In this document: one piece after another, positions 35,636-45,203 of the stretch
How the letters are laid out: each line of letters opens with the position of its first letter
How positions within the stretch are numbered: the stretch's first letter is position 1
Assembly: GCF_001676875.1 (NCBI RefSeq)
Contig: NZ_JYKA01000005.1
Coordinates: forward strand, 248,001-312,000
Reading direction: 5' to 3'
Source: Chromobacterium subtsugae
GTDB taxonomy: Bacteria; Pseudomonadota; Gammaproteobacteria; Burkholderiales; Chromobacteriaceae
Length of the DNA: 64,000 nt
The notes under the pieces: generated by a model
The model's database searches: none
Seen by the model: only the letters and a program-made list of their open reading frames with translations
Told to the model about the DNA's origin: nothing
Position numbers and translations under genes: made by a program

Positions 35636-36489
35636 ATATCCGTCAACTAAAGGCCTTCATCGCGGTTTTCGAGGAACGCAGCATCACGCTGGCCGCCCAG
35701 CGGCTGTTCGTCACCCAGCCAACGCTGTCGGTCACCATCCGCCAATTGGAAGAGGCGCTGGGCGCGCAGCTGTTCGAACGGCTGCCGCGCGGCGTGGAGG
35801 TCAGCGAGGAAGCCCGGCTGCTGTATCCGCAGGCCAGGCGGCTGGTGGCCCAGGCCGAGGCGCTGGCGCGGATGTTCCGCCAGCCGCACGATTGCCTGCC
35901 GCTGACCCTGGGCGTGGACGCAGATGTCGGCCCCGGGCAGCTGGAAGCATTTCTCGCCATGGCCGCGCGGGCCTCGCCGGCCATTCTGCTCAGCGTGGAG
36001 GAAGGCTGCGTCGGCGACGCCAGGCTGGCGGCGGAGGACAGCCGCTGCGAGGACGAGCTGTTTGTCCCGCTATGGGAGGAAAGTTTTGTGCTGGCGGTTA
36101 CGGCCAGACATGCGCTGGCGGAACGGCGGCAGGTGGAGATGAGCGAACTGGCCGGCGCCGACTGGGTCACCTGCCCGGCGCACGCGTCGCATCAGCGCCT
36201 GCTGGATCTGCATGGCGCGGTGGCGCCGGAACTGGCGCTGGCGGCACAGGCCGGCAGCCTGCGGCTGGCCGCGCGCATGGCGGCGGCGGGACTGGGCTTG
36301 GCATTGCTGCCGGCCTCACTGCTGGCGGGCGCGGACGGGCTTGCGCCCATTCCGCTGGCCGGCGCCACGTTGACGCGCCGCGTCGGCCTGTGCCACGCGG
36401 CGCAGGCGCAGGAGCTTCCCGCGCTACAGGCGCTGCTGGCTTGCCTGCCGGCCCAGGATCACAGCGGCAGCGGCGCGGACAAGCCGTAG
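35632..36489 (+). CDS. LysR family transcriptional regulator
   Basis: A 285-residue protein with the N-terminal helix-turn-helix (MDIRQLKAFIAVFEERSITL, AQRLFVTQPTLSVTIRQLEE) and a substrate-binding domain ending near residue 280. It is divergent from the SDR gene and probably regulates it. No clear Shine-Dalgarno precedes the ATG. Its last 31 bases overlap the end of the ArgO-like gene on the other strand. Confidence 0.88.
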   Translation: MDIRQLKAFIAVFEERSITLAAQRLFVTQPTLSVTIRQLEEALGAQLFERLPRGVEVSEEARLLYPQARRLVAQAEALARMFRQPHDCLPLTLGVDADVGPGQLEAFLAMAARASPAILLSVEEGCVGDARLAAEDSRCEDELFVPLWEESFVLAVTARHALAERRQVEMSELAGADWVTCPAHASHQRLLDLHGAVAPELALAAQAGSLRLAARMAAAGLGLALLPASLLAGADGLAPIPLAGATLTRRVGLCHAAQAQELPALQALLACLPAQDHSGSGADKP

Positions 36490-37106
36490 TTGCCGATCAG
36501 CATCGCCGCGGTGAACAGCATCACCAGACCGATCACGCAATCCAGCACCTTCCAGCTGGATGGTTTCTGGAACAGCGGCGCCAGCTTGCCGGCGAACAGC
36601 CCGATGGCGCCGAACCACAGCACCGACGCGCACAGGCTGCCCAGCAGGAAGGACAGCGCGCCGTGCTCGCCGTACACCGAGGACACGCCGCCTATCAGCA
36701 CCACGGTATCCAGCCAGACATAGGGATTGAGCAACGTAACCGCCAAAATGGTGCGGATGGCGCGCTTGCGGTCGCGCTCCACGCTGCCCTCCAGCGACAT
36801 CGCGCCGGCGGAAAAGGCGGAGCGGAAGGATTTGAAGCCCAGCCACAGGATGAAAGCCGCGCCGCCCCAGGCGACCACGCCGACAAAACCGGGAATGCCG
36901 GCCACCACCTTGCCCATGCCCAGCACGCCGCTGGCGATCAGCAGAATGTCGGCCACGATGCAAATCAGGATGATGGGCACCACATGGCTGCGACCGATGC
37001 CCTGGCGCAGCACGTAAGCGTTCTGCGGGCCGATGCCCACGATCTGGCTGAAGGAAATGCCCAGTGCGGAAAGAAATACGCTGAAGTTGAACACAGTCTG
37101 CTCCAA
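36459..37106 (-). CDS. argO: LysE/ArgO-type amino-acid exporter
   Basis: A 215-residue membrane protein with about six helices. QIVGIGPQNAYVLRQGI is the LysE/ArgO signature, and LNPYVWLDTVVLIGG is another typical segment. Members export arginine, lysine or related basic amino acids. An ArgP-like regulator lies 2.6 kb away, on the far side of the GGDEF-EAL gene, which supports the ArgO call. It ends in a 31-base convergent overlap with the LysR gene. Confidence 0.85.
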   Translation of the reverse strand: MEQTVFNFSVFLSALGISFSQIVGIGPQNAYVLRQGIGRSHVVPIILICIVADILLIASGVLGMGKVVAGIPGFVGVVAWGGAAFILWLGFKSFRSAFSAGAMSLEGSVERDRKRAIRTILAVTLLNPYVWLDTVVLIGGVSSVYGEHGALSFLLGSLCASVLWFGAIGLFAGKLAPLFQKPSSWKVLDCVIGLVMLFTAAMLIGNYGLSAPLPL

Positions 37107-37160
37107 AATTATTCTATTACAGACTACCTGCGCATTTTCATTCAGTAAAACTAATAAAAA

Positions 37161-39539
37161 TCATGATACATAAGAATTATTAATATCTGCCGTCGCACCC
37201 TTGCGCAGCCAATTTCGGGTCCACGCCGGCAACTCGGCGGCGGCCAGCGGCGGCGAAATGCCGTAACCCTGGCCGTCATGGCAGCCTATCTCCAGCAAGC
37301 GGCTCCAGATGGCGCGGCTTTCCACCCCCTCCACCACCAGCTTGCGCCCGGTATAGTGGGCGAAGGACACCATGCTGCGGATGATGGCTTCGTTGCCCGG
37401 CATTTCCAGCAACAAGCGCACGAAACGCTGATCGATCTTGATGGTGTCGAATGGCAACTGCTGCAGATGCACCAGCGACGAGGCGCCGGTGCCGAAATCG
37501 TCCAGCGCGATCGACAGGCCCAGGTCGCGGCAGCGCTCCAGCTTGGAAGTGATCTGCTCCGCCTCCTGCTGGGTGACGCTTTCCAGCACCTCCAACTCCA
37601 GGAAGCCGGCCGGCAGCGGATTGGCCTCCAACAGCGCTTCCAGCGTGCGCAGGAAATCGTCGTGCTTGATGGTGGCGGCGGACAGGTTGACGCTCACCGG
37701 CATCGGCAGCCCCTGCTGGCGCCACTCGCAAGCCTGGCGCACCGCTTCGCGCAGCACCCACCAGTCCAGCTCGCGCATCTGATCGGTGTTTTCTATCGCT
37801 GGGAAGAACTCCCCCGGCGCGATCAGCTGGCCGTCGCGCGTCCAGCGCACCAACGCCTCGGCGCCTTCTATCCGGTGGTTTTGCAGATTGATCTTGGGCT
37901 GGTAGTAAAGCATCAGCTCGCCGCGCGCTATCGCCAGCGCGAAAGCGCTGCGCAGCGCGTGCAGCTTGTGGATTTCCTCATCCATCGCCGCGTCGTAATG
38001 GCGGAAATGGCCGCCGCCCTGGGCCTTGGCCCGGGTCAGCGCCAAGTCGGCGCGCCGCAACAACGCGGCGGCGTCGCAAGGGCCTGGGCTGCTCACCGCT
38101 GCGCCGACGCTGCAGCGCATTTCCACTGCCACCCCCATCGCGTCCACCGGCCGCGGCAGGCTCTGCAGCACGGCATCCGCCAGCGATTGCAGCTGATCGA
38201 TCCGCTCCGAGCACGCGATGAAGCGCGACGCGCCCACCCTGCCGACGTAGCCGAACGGATAGATGGCCTGGCGCAGCCGCCGCGCCATCTCGCACAGCAC
38301 CGCGTCGCCGCCGTCATAGCCCAGCCTGGCGTTGATGTCGTGGAAACCCTCCACCGCGATGGCCATCACCGCCACTTGCCCGTCGTTGAAGCGGGCTTGC
38401 AGCAGCCTGGCGATCAACTCCTGCATCTGGCTGCGGTTGGGCAGGCCGGTCAGCGCGTCGTGGCGGGCCAGGAAAGCCAGTTCGGTTTCGGCGCGGTGGC
38501 TGCGCTCCAGCGCGTCCAGCCGCTCCAGCGCGCGGCCTATCTCGCGCGCCATCACATCGAACAGCGCCAGTTTCGCTTGGTCGAAATAAGCGGTCTCGCG
38601 CGAATACAGCGACAAGGTGCCCACCACTTCGCCGCGGACCAGCAAAGGCGCCACCAGCAAGCTGTTGATGCCGTGGCGGCGCAATTCCGACTGCCAGGGC
38701 TGCAGCGAGGCGTCGCGCCTGGCGTGGTTCACCACCTGGACCACCCGGCTGCGGATGGCGCGGCCACTGGGGCCGAGTCCATATGGATTGTCGGGGTCGC
38801 CCGAGACATTCGGGGCATTGGTCAGCGGCGTCATGCCGCAATTGGACAGCGCCGCCACCTGGACATGGCGGCGGGTCGGATCCAGCATGCCGATCCAGGC
38901 CATGCCGAACTTGGCTTCGCGCACGCAGACGTCGCATACGGCCTGCAGCAAGGCGCGCCGGTCCGGGCTTTCCGCCAGCGCGAGACTGACGCCGCTGAGG
39001 GTGGCGTACAGGCTGGACATTGTCTGGAAGTGCCCGCGCCGCCGCGCGGCCTCGCCATGCAGGAAGCGCTGGTAGCCGTGGATTTTCAGCATCTGGTCCA
39101 GTAGGATGCGCTTGCGCAGCAGGCGGGAGAGCGCCTCTTGGCCGGCGGCGCCGGGCAAGGCCGCCAGGCTCGCCAGCAGGTGCGTCTGGCAACGCTCGTA
39201 CAGGCCAAACAGCCAGCCCAGGCTCACGCCCAACTGGCAATACAGCTCGCCCTGCTCGGCCAGCTTGCGCGCGCCGCCTTCGTCCAGCGGGTCGCGCAGC
39301 AAAGCCTCCCACTCCCGCAGCAGGCGCGCCGCCAGGGCTTCCATCGCCTCGCCGTAGTGCCGCTGCAACGGCTCAGCCTCCTGCGGACTCTTCAGCAAAT
39401 GCCAGTACAGCTCCTTGGCCAGCAGTTCGCTCCTCGCCAGACAGGCGTCGGCCTGAAGCGACAACGCGGCCAGGTGTTCGGTCCGGATCCCGATAAAGCG
39501 GCACATGCCTGCCAGGAGCGCCATATTATCCGTCTGCAT
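37161..39539 (-). CDS. GAF-GGDEF-EAL c-di-GMP protein, probable phosphodiesterase
   Basis: A 792-residue cytoplasmic protein. Residues 1-165 are an all-helical region of unknown type, perhaps a sensor; it has no membrane segment. A GAF domain covers about 185-345, GGDEF 355-510 and EAL 530-775. The GGDEF signature is degenerate (RVGASRF), so cyclase activity is unlikely. The EAL domain keeps its key residues: EALVRW, VNLSA, ALDDFGTGASSL, KIDQRFV and the Glu of VEGVES, so c-di-GMP hydrolysis is likely. It lies between the ArgO-like exporter and the ArgP-like regulator. An ATG six codons downstream is a possible alternative start. Confidence 0.85.
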   Translation of the reverse strand: MQTDNMALLAGMCRFIGIRTEHLAALSLQADACLARSELLAKELYWHLLKSPQEAEPLQRHYGEAMEALAARLLREWEALLRDPLDEGGARKLAEQGELYCQLGVSLGWLFGLYERCQTHLLASLAALPGAAGQEALSRLLRKRILLDQMLKIHGYQRFLHGEAARRRGHFQTMSSLYATLSGVSLALAESPDRRALLQAVCDVCVREAKFGMAWIGMLDPTRRHVQVAALSNCGMTPLTNAPNVSGDPDNPYGLGPSGRAIRSRVVQVVNHARRDASLQPWQSELRRHGINSLLVAPLLVRGEVVGTLSLYSRETAYFDQAKLALFDVMAREIGRALERLDALERSHRAETELAFLARHDALTGLPNRSQMQELIARLLQARFNDGQVAVMAIAVEGFHDINARLGYDGGDAVLCEMARRLRQAIYPFGYVGRVGASRFIACSERIDQLQSLADAVLQSLPRPVDAMGVAVEMRCSVGAAVSSPGPCDAAALLRRADLALTRAKAQGGGHFRHYDAAMDEEIHKLHALRSAFALAIARGELMLYYQPKINLQNHRIEGAEALVRWTRDGQLIAPGEFFPAIENTDQMRELDWWVLREAVRQACEWRQQGLPMPVSVNLSAATIKHDDFLRTLEALLEANPLPAGFLELEVLESVTQQEAEQITSKLERCRDLGLSIALDDFGTGASSLVHLQQLPFDTIKIDQRFVRLLLEMPGNEAIIRSMVSFAHYTGRKLVVEGVESRAIWSRLLEIGCHDGQGYGISPPLAAAELPAWTRNWLRKGATADINNSYVS

Positions 39540-39750
39540 CTTGTTTTCTGCGCCTGTCGTGGCCAGGGCGCGCTCCTGCCGGCACGCGCCCTCCTTGCTG
39601 TCTTGCCCGCCTGCCCGAAAGCAGGCGATTATTGTCGGCGCAAGCGCCTTGCGCCGAAGCCTGCCAAAATGCCACGGCGCTGGCTTTTAAGCAAGTCCAC
39701 GGGCATTATTAACCAGATAATTATTTTTTAGCGGCATTGGAAAGCGTTTC

Positions 39751-40680
39751 GTGCTTGATCCCCGACAATTGCAGACTCTGGCCGCGGTGGCGGAAACCGG
39801 CGGCTTCGACAAGGCGGCGAAAAAGCTGTTTCTGACCCAGTCGGCCGTATCCCAGCGCATACGCCAGCTGGAAGAACAGCTTGGCCAACCGGTGCTGACC
39901 CGCACCTCGCCGGCCGAGCCCACCGAGGCCGGGCGACAGCTGTTGCAGCACCATCAGCAGCTGATGTTGATGGAAAACCAGCTGTTGAGGCAGCTGAGCC
40001 CGGCGCCGCGGCAGCGCGAATTCACCACGCTGGCGGTGGGCGTCAACGCCGACAGCCTGGCCACCTGGTATCTGCAGGCGGTGGCGCCTGCGCTGGAAGA
40101 AAACGACCTGCTGCTGGACATCGTGGTGGACGACCAGGACCACACTCACGAACTGATGCGCACCGGCCATGTGATAGGCTGCGTCAGCACCCGGCCGGTG
40201 CCGATCCAGAGCGGCATCCAGCACTATCTGGGCGCCATGCGCTACCGCTGCCTGGCCACGCCGGCCTTCGCCGAACGCCACTTTCCGGACGGCGTCAGCC
40301 ATGCCGCGCTGGCGCGCGCGCCCAGCATCATCTTCAGCCGCAAGGACGCCGTGCACGGGCAATTCCTGCTGCAGGCCGCCGGCTACCAGGGCCATTTCCC
40401 CTGCATGACGGTGCCCACCGCCCAAGGCTTCGTCGAGCTGACCCGCCAGGGGCTGGCGTATTGCCTGCTGCCGGAGCTGATGCTGGACGACGACCTGGCC
40501 AGCGGACGGCTGGTGGACCTGTTTCCCGGCCAATGGCTGGACATCCCGCTTTACTGGCACCACTGGCGGGTGGAGTCGCGGCTGTCGCAGGCGTTGACCG
40601 AAGCGATGCTGGCCTATTGCGGCCGCCACTTGCGCCAGGACAAGGACGCCGCCCCCGCCGCCGGCGGAGAATGCCGCTGA
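39751..40680 (+). CDS. argP: ArgP-like LysR regulator
   Basis: A 309-residue LysR-type protein that starts at a GTG. Its N-terminus MLDPRQLQTLAAVAETGGFD and the helix-turn-helix LTQSAVSQRIRQLEEQLGQP are characteristic of ArgP/IciA. ArgP activates the arginine/lysine exporter gene argO in response to the balance of these amino acids. The upstream sequence is AT-rich (39700-39750), as expected for its promoter. cdd follows 80 bases later with its own ribosome binding site. Confidence 0.85.
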   Translation: MLDPRQLQTLAAVAETGGFDKAAKKLFLTQSAVSQRIRQLEEQLGQPVLTRTSPAEPTEAGRQLLQHHQQLMLMENQLLRQLSPAPRQREFTTLAVGVNADSLATWYLQAVAPALEENDLLLDIVVDDQDHTHELMRTGHVIGCVSTRPVPIQSGIQHYLGAMRYRCLATPAFAERHFPDGVSHAALARAPSIIFSRKDAVHGQFLLQAAGYQGHFPCMTVPTAQGFVELTRQGLAYCLLPELMLDDDLASGRLVDLFPGQWLDIPLYWHHWRVESRLSQALTEAMLAYCGRHLRQDKDAAPAAGGECR

Positions 40681-40760
40681 CAACGCTCGACAGGCGCCGG
40701 ATTGACAAGGCAAGGGTCCTGGCGCATCATCCGTCGCCGACCTGGTTTTATGGAGGCAGC

Positions 40761-41198
40761 ATGACCAGCAATCAACAAGCACCCAGCAAGGCACAATGGG
40801 CCGAACTGGAAACCGCCGCCCGGCAGGCGGCCAGCCAAGCCTACGCGCCATACAGCAAGTTTTCCGTCGGCGCCGCCATTCTCGACGGCGCCGGCAAGAT
40901 CCACATCGGCTGCAATGTGGAAAACGCCTCATACAGCCTGGGCAACTGCGCGGAACGCACCGCGGTGTACTCGGCCCGCGTCAACCACGGCATGCGCGAG
41001 GTGGTGGCGGTCTGCATCTACACTCCCACCGCGACGCCCACCCCGCCCTGCGGCGCCTGCCGCCAGGTGCTGAATGAGTTCGGGCCGACGATGCGGGTAC
41101 GCGCGATCTGCGACGGCGGCGACGTGATAGACGCCACGCTGGACGCGCTGCTGCCCGGAGCCTTTGGCCCTAAAAATCTGCAGGACGCCGCCGGCTGA
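40761..41198 (+). CDS. cdd: Cytidine deaminase
   Basis: A 145-residue enzyme, the size of the homotetrameric cytidine deaminases. The zinc site is complete: the His is replaced by Cys in NCAERTAV (with the catalytic Glu), and PPCGACRQVLNEF supplies the other two cysteines. It converts cytidine and deoxycytidine to uridine for pyrimidine salvage. GGAGG lies 5 bases before the ATG. A good terminator follows at 41228. The neighbouring convergent genes are unrelated. Confidence 0.95.
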   Translation: MTSNQQAPSKAQWAELETAARQAASQAYAPYSKFSVGAAILDGAGKIHIGCNVENASYSLGNCAERTAVYSARVNHGMREVVAVCIYTPTATPTPPCGACRQVLNEFGPTMRVRAICDGGDVIDATLDALLPGAFGPKNLQDAAG

Positions 41199-41227
41199 AG
41201 CGCCGCCCCGTCCTTGCCCGCCACGCC

Positions 41228-41257
41228 AGCGGAAGCCTAGCGCTTCCGCTTTCTTTT
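41228..41257 (+). terminator. Rho-independent terminator of cdd
   Basis: AGCGGAAGC and GCTTCCGCT form a perfect 9-bp stem around a 5-base loop, followed by TTCTTTTTGT on the plus strand. It lies 30 bases past the cdd stop and just before the stop of the convergent DUF2063 gene. Confidence 0.9.
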
Positions 41258-41270
41258 TGTCCGCGCCGGC

Positions 41271-42116
41271 TCAAACCGCCTCGCGGCGGCGCACCAGCCC
41301 CAAGTCCTGCGCCGTCGGCAGCCAAGCGGCGGCCCGGGCGCGCAGCCAGGCCGCCTCTACGCCGGCTTGCTCGGCCGCCTCGGACAAAGCCTTTTCGCCG
41401 CCGCCCAGCCGCGCCATAGCCTGCAACAACTCGAATTGCCACGGCTCCAGCTCGTGCGCGCTCACTCGCCATTGCCGCCGCGCCAGCGCCAAGCGCCCTT
41501 CCGCCAATGCCGGCACCGCCAGTCGCTGTCCGCGCTGCAGCTCATGCCAGCAGGCCAGGAGCGGCAGACTGGTTTTCAGCAGCCGCACGCTGTCCGGCAG
41601 CGCCATGCCGGCCAACGGACTCTCCGCGCCCAGCAGGACCAGCCAGTCGTCGAATGGCGGCGGCGACGCGCCCTCCACGCCTTCCGCCCGGCCTATCTCG
41701 GCATGGGCCCGCTCCAGCCGCGCCAGCTCCACCGGCAGCCGGCACTCCGCCGCGTCCGGGTCTGGCTGGCTGGCCGCCAGAAAATCGGCGAAATCCGCGC
41801 CCAAGTCATGCAGCGACGGCGAGCGCGATGGCCGCGACGCGATGTAGCCGCGCGCCAGCAGGTCGAACAAGGGCTGGCCCAGCAAGACGAGCAGCATCGG
41901 ATAGTCGGCGCGCAGGCACTCCAGCAGCCGCGCCCAATAGCCATGCTGATATACGCCGATGCGATCGCGCCGCTTGCCGCGCGGCGGCTCGGCCACCAGG
42001 TCTTCGCCCAGCCCGCAGCGGGACCGCGCCAGCGCCAGGCCCTGCTCCAGCGCGCCGCCGGCCGTCATCGCCGTCAGCAGCCACGTCTGGCTGTCAAGCA
42101 AGGCAGGCCGGCTCAT
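41271..42116 (-). CDS. DUF2063 protein, partner of the MNIO enzyme
   Basis: A 281-residue protein with no signal or membrane segment. The N-terminal half ([19 protein letters not shown], then [29 protein letters not shown]) matches DUF2063, an all-helical domain that in RiPP-type systems recognises the precursor and hands it to a DUF692 enzyme. The start at 42116 overlaps the DUF692 gene by 23 bases, so the pair is translationally coupled; the frame open to 42221 lies wholly in shadow of that gene. In bufferin-type operons the equivalent gene is BufC. Confidence 0.87.
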   Translation of the reverse strand: MSRPALLDSQTWLLTAMTAGGALEQGLALARSRCGLGEDLVAEPPRGKRRDRIGVYQHGYWARLLECLRADYPMLLVLLGQPLFDLLARGYIASRPSRSPSLHDLGADFADFLAASQPDPDAAECRLPVELARLERAHAEIGRAEGVEGASPPPFDDWLVLLGAESPLAGMALPDSVRLLKTSLPLLACWHELQRGQRLAVPALAEGRLALARRQWRVSAHELEPWQFELLQAMARLGGGEKALSEAAEQAGVEAAWLRARAAAWLPTAQDLGLVRRREAV

Positions 42117-42978
42117 GGCTTTCCTTTCCTCCCGGCAGCGCCTGCGGCGCGTATTCGGCCAGCAAGCGCCTGGCCTTGTCCAATTCTGCCAGCAGCTCCG
42201 GATACGGCGGAATGTCGGCATCCCACTCCAGCAGCGTGCTGACGCCGCCGCAAAGCCGCTGCGCCAAGAGGTAGAGCTGCCAGACGCGCTCCGGCACCGG
42301 ATGGTCGTGGGTATCGATCAGGCAATCGCCGCAGTCGCTCGGCCCTGCCAGGTGGATTTGCACGATATGGTCGGCCGGCAGCTGGCGGATATAGTGCTCC
42401 GGATCGAAGCCGTGGTTGTAGCCGGAAACGTAGACGTTGTTGACGTCCAGCAGCAGGCCGCAGCCGCATGCCTCGGCCAGCCGGGACAAAAACGCCCATT
42501 CCGGCATCGTGGAGTGGGAAAACTGCAGATAGCTGCTGGGATTTTCCAGCACCAGCGGGCGGCCCAAAAAGTCCTGGACCTGCAGCACGCGGTCCCGCAC
42601 ATGGCGATAGCTTTCCTCGGTCAACGGCATCGGCAGCAGGTCGTGGGAATTGACCGACGCCACGCCGGTCCAGCACAGGTGGTCGGACAACCACGCCGGC
42701 CGCAACTCATCGGCCAGCCGGCGCAGTTGTTCCAGATAGCCCCGGTTCAGCGGGTCGCTGCCGCCTATCGACAGCGACACCCCATGCATGACGATGGGAA
42801 CCTGCTGCCGCAGCTGGTCCAGCATGTGCCGGGCGTAGCCGCGGTGGCCGATGAAGTTCTCGCTGATGATCTCGAACCAGTCGACGCCGGCGCCGTGCTC
42901 GGCAAGGTGCTGGAAATGCACATTGCGCAAGCCGACGCCGAAGCCCAGGTTCGGCAAACCCAAACGGGGCAAGGTCAC
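42094..42978 (-). CDS. DUF692 multinuclear non-heme iron oxidase (MNIO)
   Basis: A 294-residue TIM-barrel enzyme of the MbnB/TglH/BufB family, which oxidatively modifies cysteine and other residues in ribosomal peptides with a cluster of two or three iron ions. The family's metal-binding positions are all visible: His65 ([10 protein letters not shown]), His100 (LSDHLCW), Glu145-Asn146 (LENPSSY), Asp178/Asn180 ([10 protein letters not shown]), His209 (IHLAGP), Asp222-His224 (DTHDH) and Glu251 (EWD). It lies 13 bases downstream of the ferritin-like cysteine-rich protein gene and upstream of DUF2063. The substrate is inferred, not shown. Confidence 0.92.
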   Translation of the reverse strand: MTLPRLGLPNLGFGVGLRNVHFQHLAEHGAGVDWFEIISENFIGHRGYARHMLDQLRQQVPIVMHGVSLSIGGSDPLNRGYLEQLRRLADELRPAWLSDHLCWTGVASVNSHDLLPMPLTEESYRHVRDRVLQVQDFLGRPLVLENPSSYLQFSHSTMPEWAFLSRLAEACGCGLLLDVNNVYVSGYNHGFDPEHYIRQLPADHIVQIHLAGPSDCGDCLIDTHDHPVPERVWQLYLLAQRLCGGVSTLLEWDADIPPYPELLAELDKARRLLAEYAPQALPGGKESHEPACLA

Positions 42979-42991
42979 ATCGCGCTCCTTT

Positions 42992-45025
42992 TCAGGTCGA
43001 GGGCGGCAGGGCCACCCGCAGCGGCGTAGGCGTCGGCGGATCGCCGGCAGGTTTGCCGCCGCTGGCGGCCATCACTTCGCGATAGGCTTGCCAGGCCTTG
43101 TCGTATACCGATTCGCCGACGGCGAAATCCAGCGTCTTCGGCAACGGCTCGCTGGCATGCATCGGTCCGACGAATTTGTACAGCAGCATCGTGCCCTGGC
43201 TAGGGAACAATTGCGACGCCGAAATCGGCACCGCGCAGCCGCCGAAGCTGGCGCACTTGTTGTCGCTTGGCGCGCTGAAGGCATCCGTGGGCGGGGTTGG
43301 CTCCGGCGGCATGCAGCACTGCGCGCCGGCGGCCGCGTTCAAATTCGGCGCGGCGCGGCGCATCGCCGAACAGGAGCCGCCGCCCTTGTCGCTCTGCACA
43401 AAGCCGCAGCCGCCTTCCGCCTTGCAGCTGTTGGAGCCGCGGCAGGTGTGGTAAACCTCGATCGCCGCGCAGGTTTCCCCGCTTGAGCCGTCCAGATTCA
43501 TGCCCTGGCATGCGTGGTACAGCTTGCCGGCTTCGCGCTGCCCGACGCCCAGCGCCAGATTGGGCGCCTTGCCCAAAGCCGCCCAGCACAAGGAAACGCG
43601 GTCGCCCGAACCCACCATGGAAGGATATGGAAAAGTGGTCTGCTGCTTCTGCCAGTAGGTGTTCAACACCGTGGTGACGCCGGCGATGGCGCCCGCCGAT
43701 ACGAAGCTCAGCACCCGGAACATCGACGGGTCCTGCTTCAGCGTGTTCAGCGCGTCGGCCACTTGGCTCGGAGACGGGATGTTCTTCGGCGCGATGGCCG
43801 GGTCGTACGCCGGATTTTTCAGCATGTCCGCCGTCCAGCGATTGCCTTTGGCATGCCATTGCTCCCAGGTTTCCACCTGCCGCAGCAACGCGTACAGTTC
43901 GGCGAAACGCTCGTAGTGGGTCCAGGCGGCGCTGTCGCAGCGCGCGGCGGCATCGGCCGACGGCACCGGCTTGCCGGCGCCGTCGTAGGACGGATAGTCC
44001 ACCTCCAGCGCCTTGCGGTCCTCGCGGTAGGGCTCCTTCACTTCTTGCAGCATGCCGCCGCGGCGATAGCGACTGAGGCTAGTCTGCGCGCCCTCGCCCT
44101 GATCGGTGATGGCCGCCATCATGTCGATGGCCTTGTTGAACGAGCGATCTTTGCCGCTGAAGTCTTCCGGGACGAACAGCGTCGACAGCTGCGGAAATTC
44201 CCGCATCGGGTGGCCGCCGCCCTGGGCATTGAACAAATCCTGCTGTACCGAATTCGCCCCTGCCGTCACCCCTGGCTGGTCTGCGCTGGTCAGGTAGTCC
44301 CACAGCGACTTGCCGCTGGCGTATTCGATGCTGACATATTGGGCCAAGCACTCGTACATCCAGCCTATGGTGCCGAACAGCGGCAGGTTCTGCACCCCCA
44401 TGTCCGGCTTCCAGCCGGCGAAAGGCACTTTCGGGAAATACTTGGCCTGCACCGGCGGCGGCTGCCTGGCCAGCTCGGCCCGCGCCGCGCCTTCCGGCTG
44501 CTCGATAGCGCGGAACAATTCGATCTGGTTTTCGTTCAAGGCCTCCAGATTGACCCGCACCTTGTTGTAGGTGCTGGTATCGCGCAGGTCGATGATATGC
44601 GGCAGCATCGACTGCTGCGGCCCGTAGCAGATCCAGCCCAGCCGCTGGTCCACCAGTCCCGGCGGCGTGAAGTCGGGCTGCACGCCCATCGCCGTGGCCA
44701 GGTTGGCCGCCATCTGCAGATGCAGCATTTCCTGGATGAACACGCTGAAAATGACATTGAACGCGCGCTCGTTGCTGTTGCGCGGCTGGCTGACGGGCGC
44801 GGAGCCCGGCCATTGGCGGCCGCGATAATAATCCAGGTTCTTGCTGTTGATCTGGTGGGTGCCCTGAATGGAGTACATGGTGGTCATGTACAGCGGGATG
44901 GTGAACAACTCCACGCTGACCGCAGCCTGAATGATGGCGCGGGCCGCCGACTTGTCGCTTTCCAACTCGTTCAGGCTGCGATCGGTGATTCGATTCAAAC
45001 TGGCGCCGAGAACAGGAATTTCCAT
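42992..45025 (-). CDS. Ferritin-like protein with cysteine-rich C-terminal region, candidate MNIO substrate
   Basis: A 677-residue protein without a signal peptide. The N-terminal part is a ferritin-like fold of the VioB/StaD type: [12 protein letters not shown] (Glu39) and [14 protein letters not shown] (Glu99, His102) are likely metal ligands. Between residues 506 and 597 lie ten cysteines, in motifs such as [13 protein letters not shown] and [15 protein letters not shown]. Near the end is a short globular domain. AGGAGG five bases before the ATG fixes the start. It is the first gene of a three-gene unit with a DUF692 and a DUF2063 gene. The function is unknown; metal or metabolite oxidation and being a modification substrate are both inferences. 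Confidence 0.82.
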   Translation of the reverse strand: MEIPVLGASLNRITDRSLNELESDKSAARAIIQAAVSVELFTIPLYMTTMYSIQGTHQINSKNLDYYRGRQWPGSAPVSQPRNSNERAFNVIFSVFIQEMLHLQMAANLATAMGVQPDFTPPGLVDQRLGWICYGPQQSMLPHIIDLRDTSTYNKVRVNLEALNENQIELFRAIEQPEGAARAELARQPPPVQAKYFPKVPFAGWKPDMGVQNLPLFGTIGWMYECLAQYVSIEYASGKSLWDYLTSADQPGVTAGANSVQQDLFNAQGGGHPMREFPQLSTLFVPEDFSGKDRSFNKAIDMMAAITDQGEGAQTSLSRYRRGGMLQEVKEPYREDRKALEVDYPSYDGAGKPVPSADAAARCDSAAWTHYERFAELYALLRQVETWEQWHAKGNRWTADMLKNPAYDPAIAPKNIPSPSQVADALNTLKQDPSMFRVLSFVSAGAIAGVTTVLNTYWQKQQTTFPYPSMVGSGDRVSLCWAALGKAPNLALGVGQREAGKLYHACQGMNLDGSSGETCAAIEVYHTCRGSNSCKAEGGCGFVQSDKGGGSCSAMRRAAPNLNAAAGAQCCMPPEPTPPTDAFSAPSDNKCASFGGCAVPISASQLFPSQGTMLLYKFVGPMHASEPLPKTLDFAVGESVYDKAWQAYREVMAASGGKPAGDPPTPTPLRVALPPST

Positions 45026-45151
45026 CTCATCCTCCTAAAAAGCGCGCGAGGCGCAAGGCTGGGGTGCTGCCTTATAACCTTAGGAGTCCGGATGCACGGA
45101 GAAAGCGCATATGAGCGGGACTAAGAAATAGTACTTATGAGCGGCCGTGAA

Positions 45152-45177
45152 AAACCCGCCGGCAAACCGGCGGGTTT
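45152..45177 (-). terminator. Rho-independent terminator of the FAD oxidoreductase gene
   Basis: AAACCCGCCGG and CCGGCGGGTTT form a perfect 11-bp stem around CAAA, followed by TTCAC on the minus strand. It lies 27 bases past the oxidoreductase stop and isolates the ferritin-like/MNIO unit from upstream transcription. Confidence 0.85.
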
Positions 45178-45203
45178 CAGAGGCTTCGCGGCGGCAAACT
45201 GCC

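Noticed and set aside
44942-45025. Reading the ferritin-like protein as the violacein enzyme VioB
   Set aside because: Only the ferritin-like motifs resemble that group. Length (677 versus about 1000), the cysteine-rich tail and the absence of other vio genes nearby argue against it.
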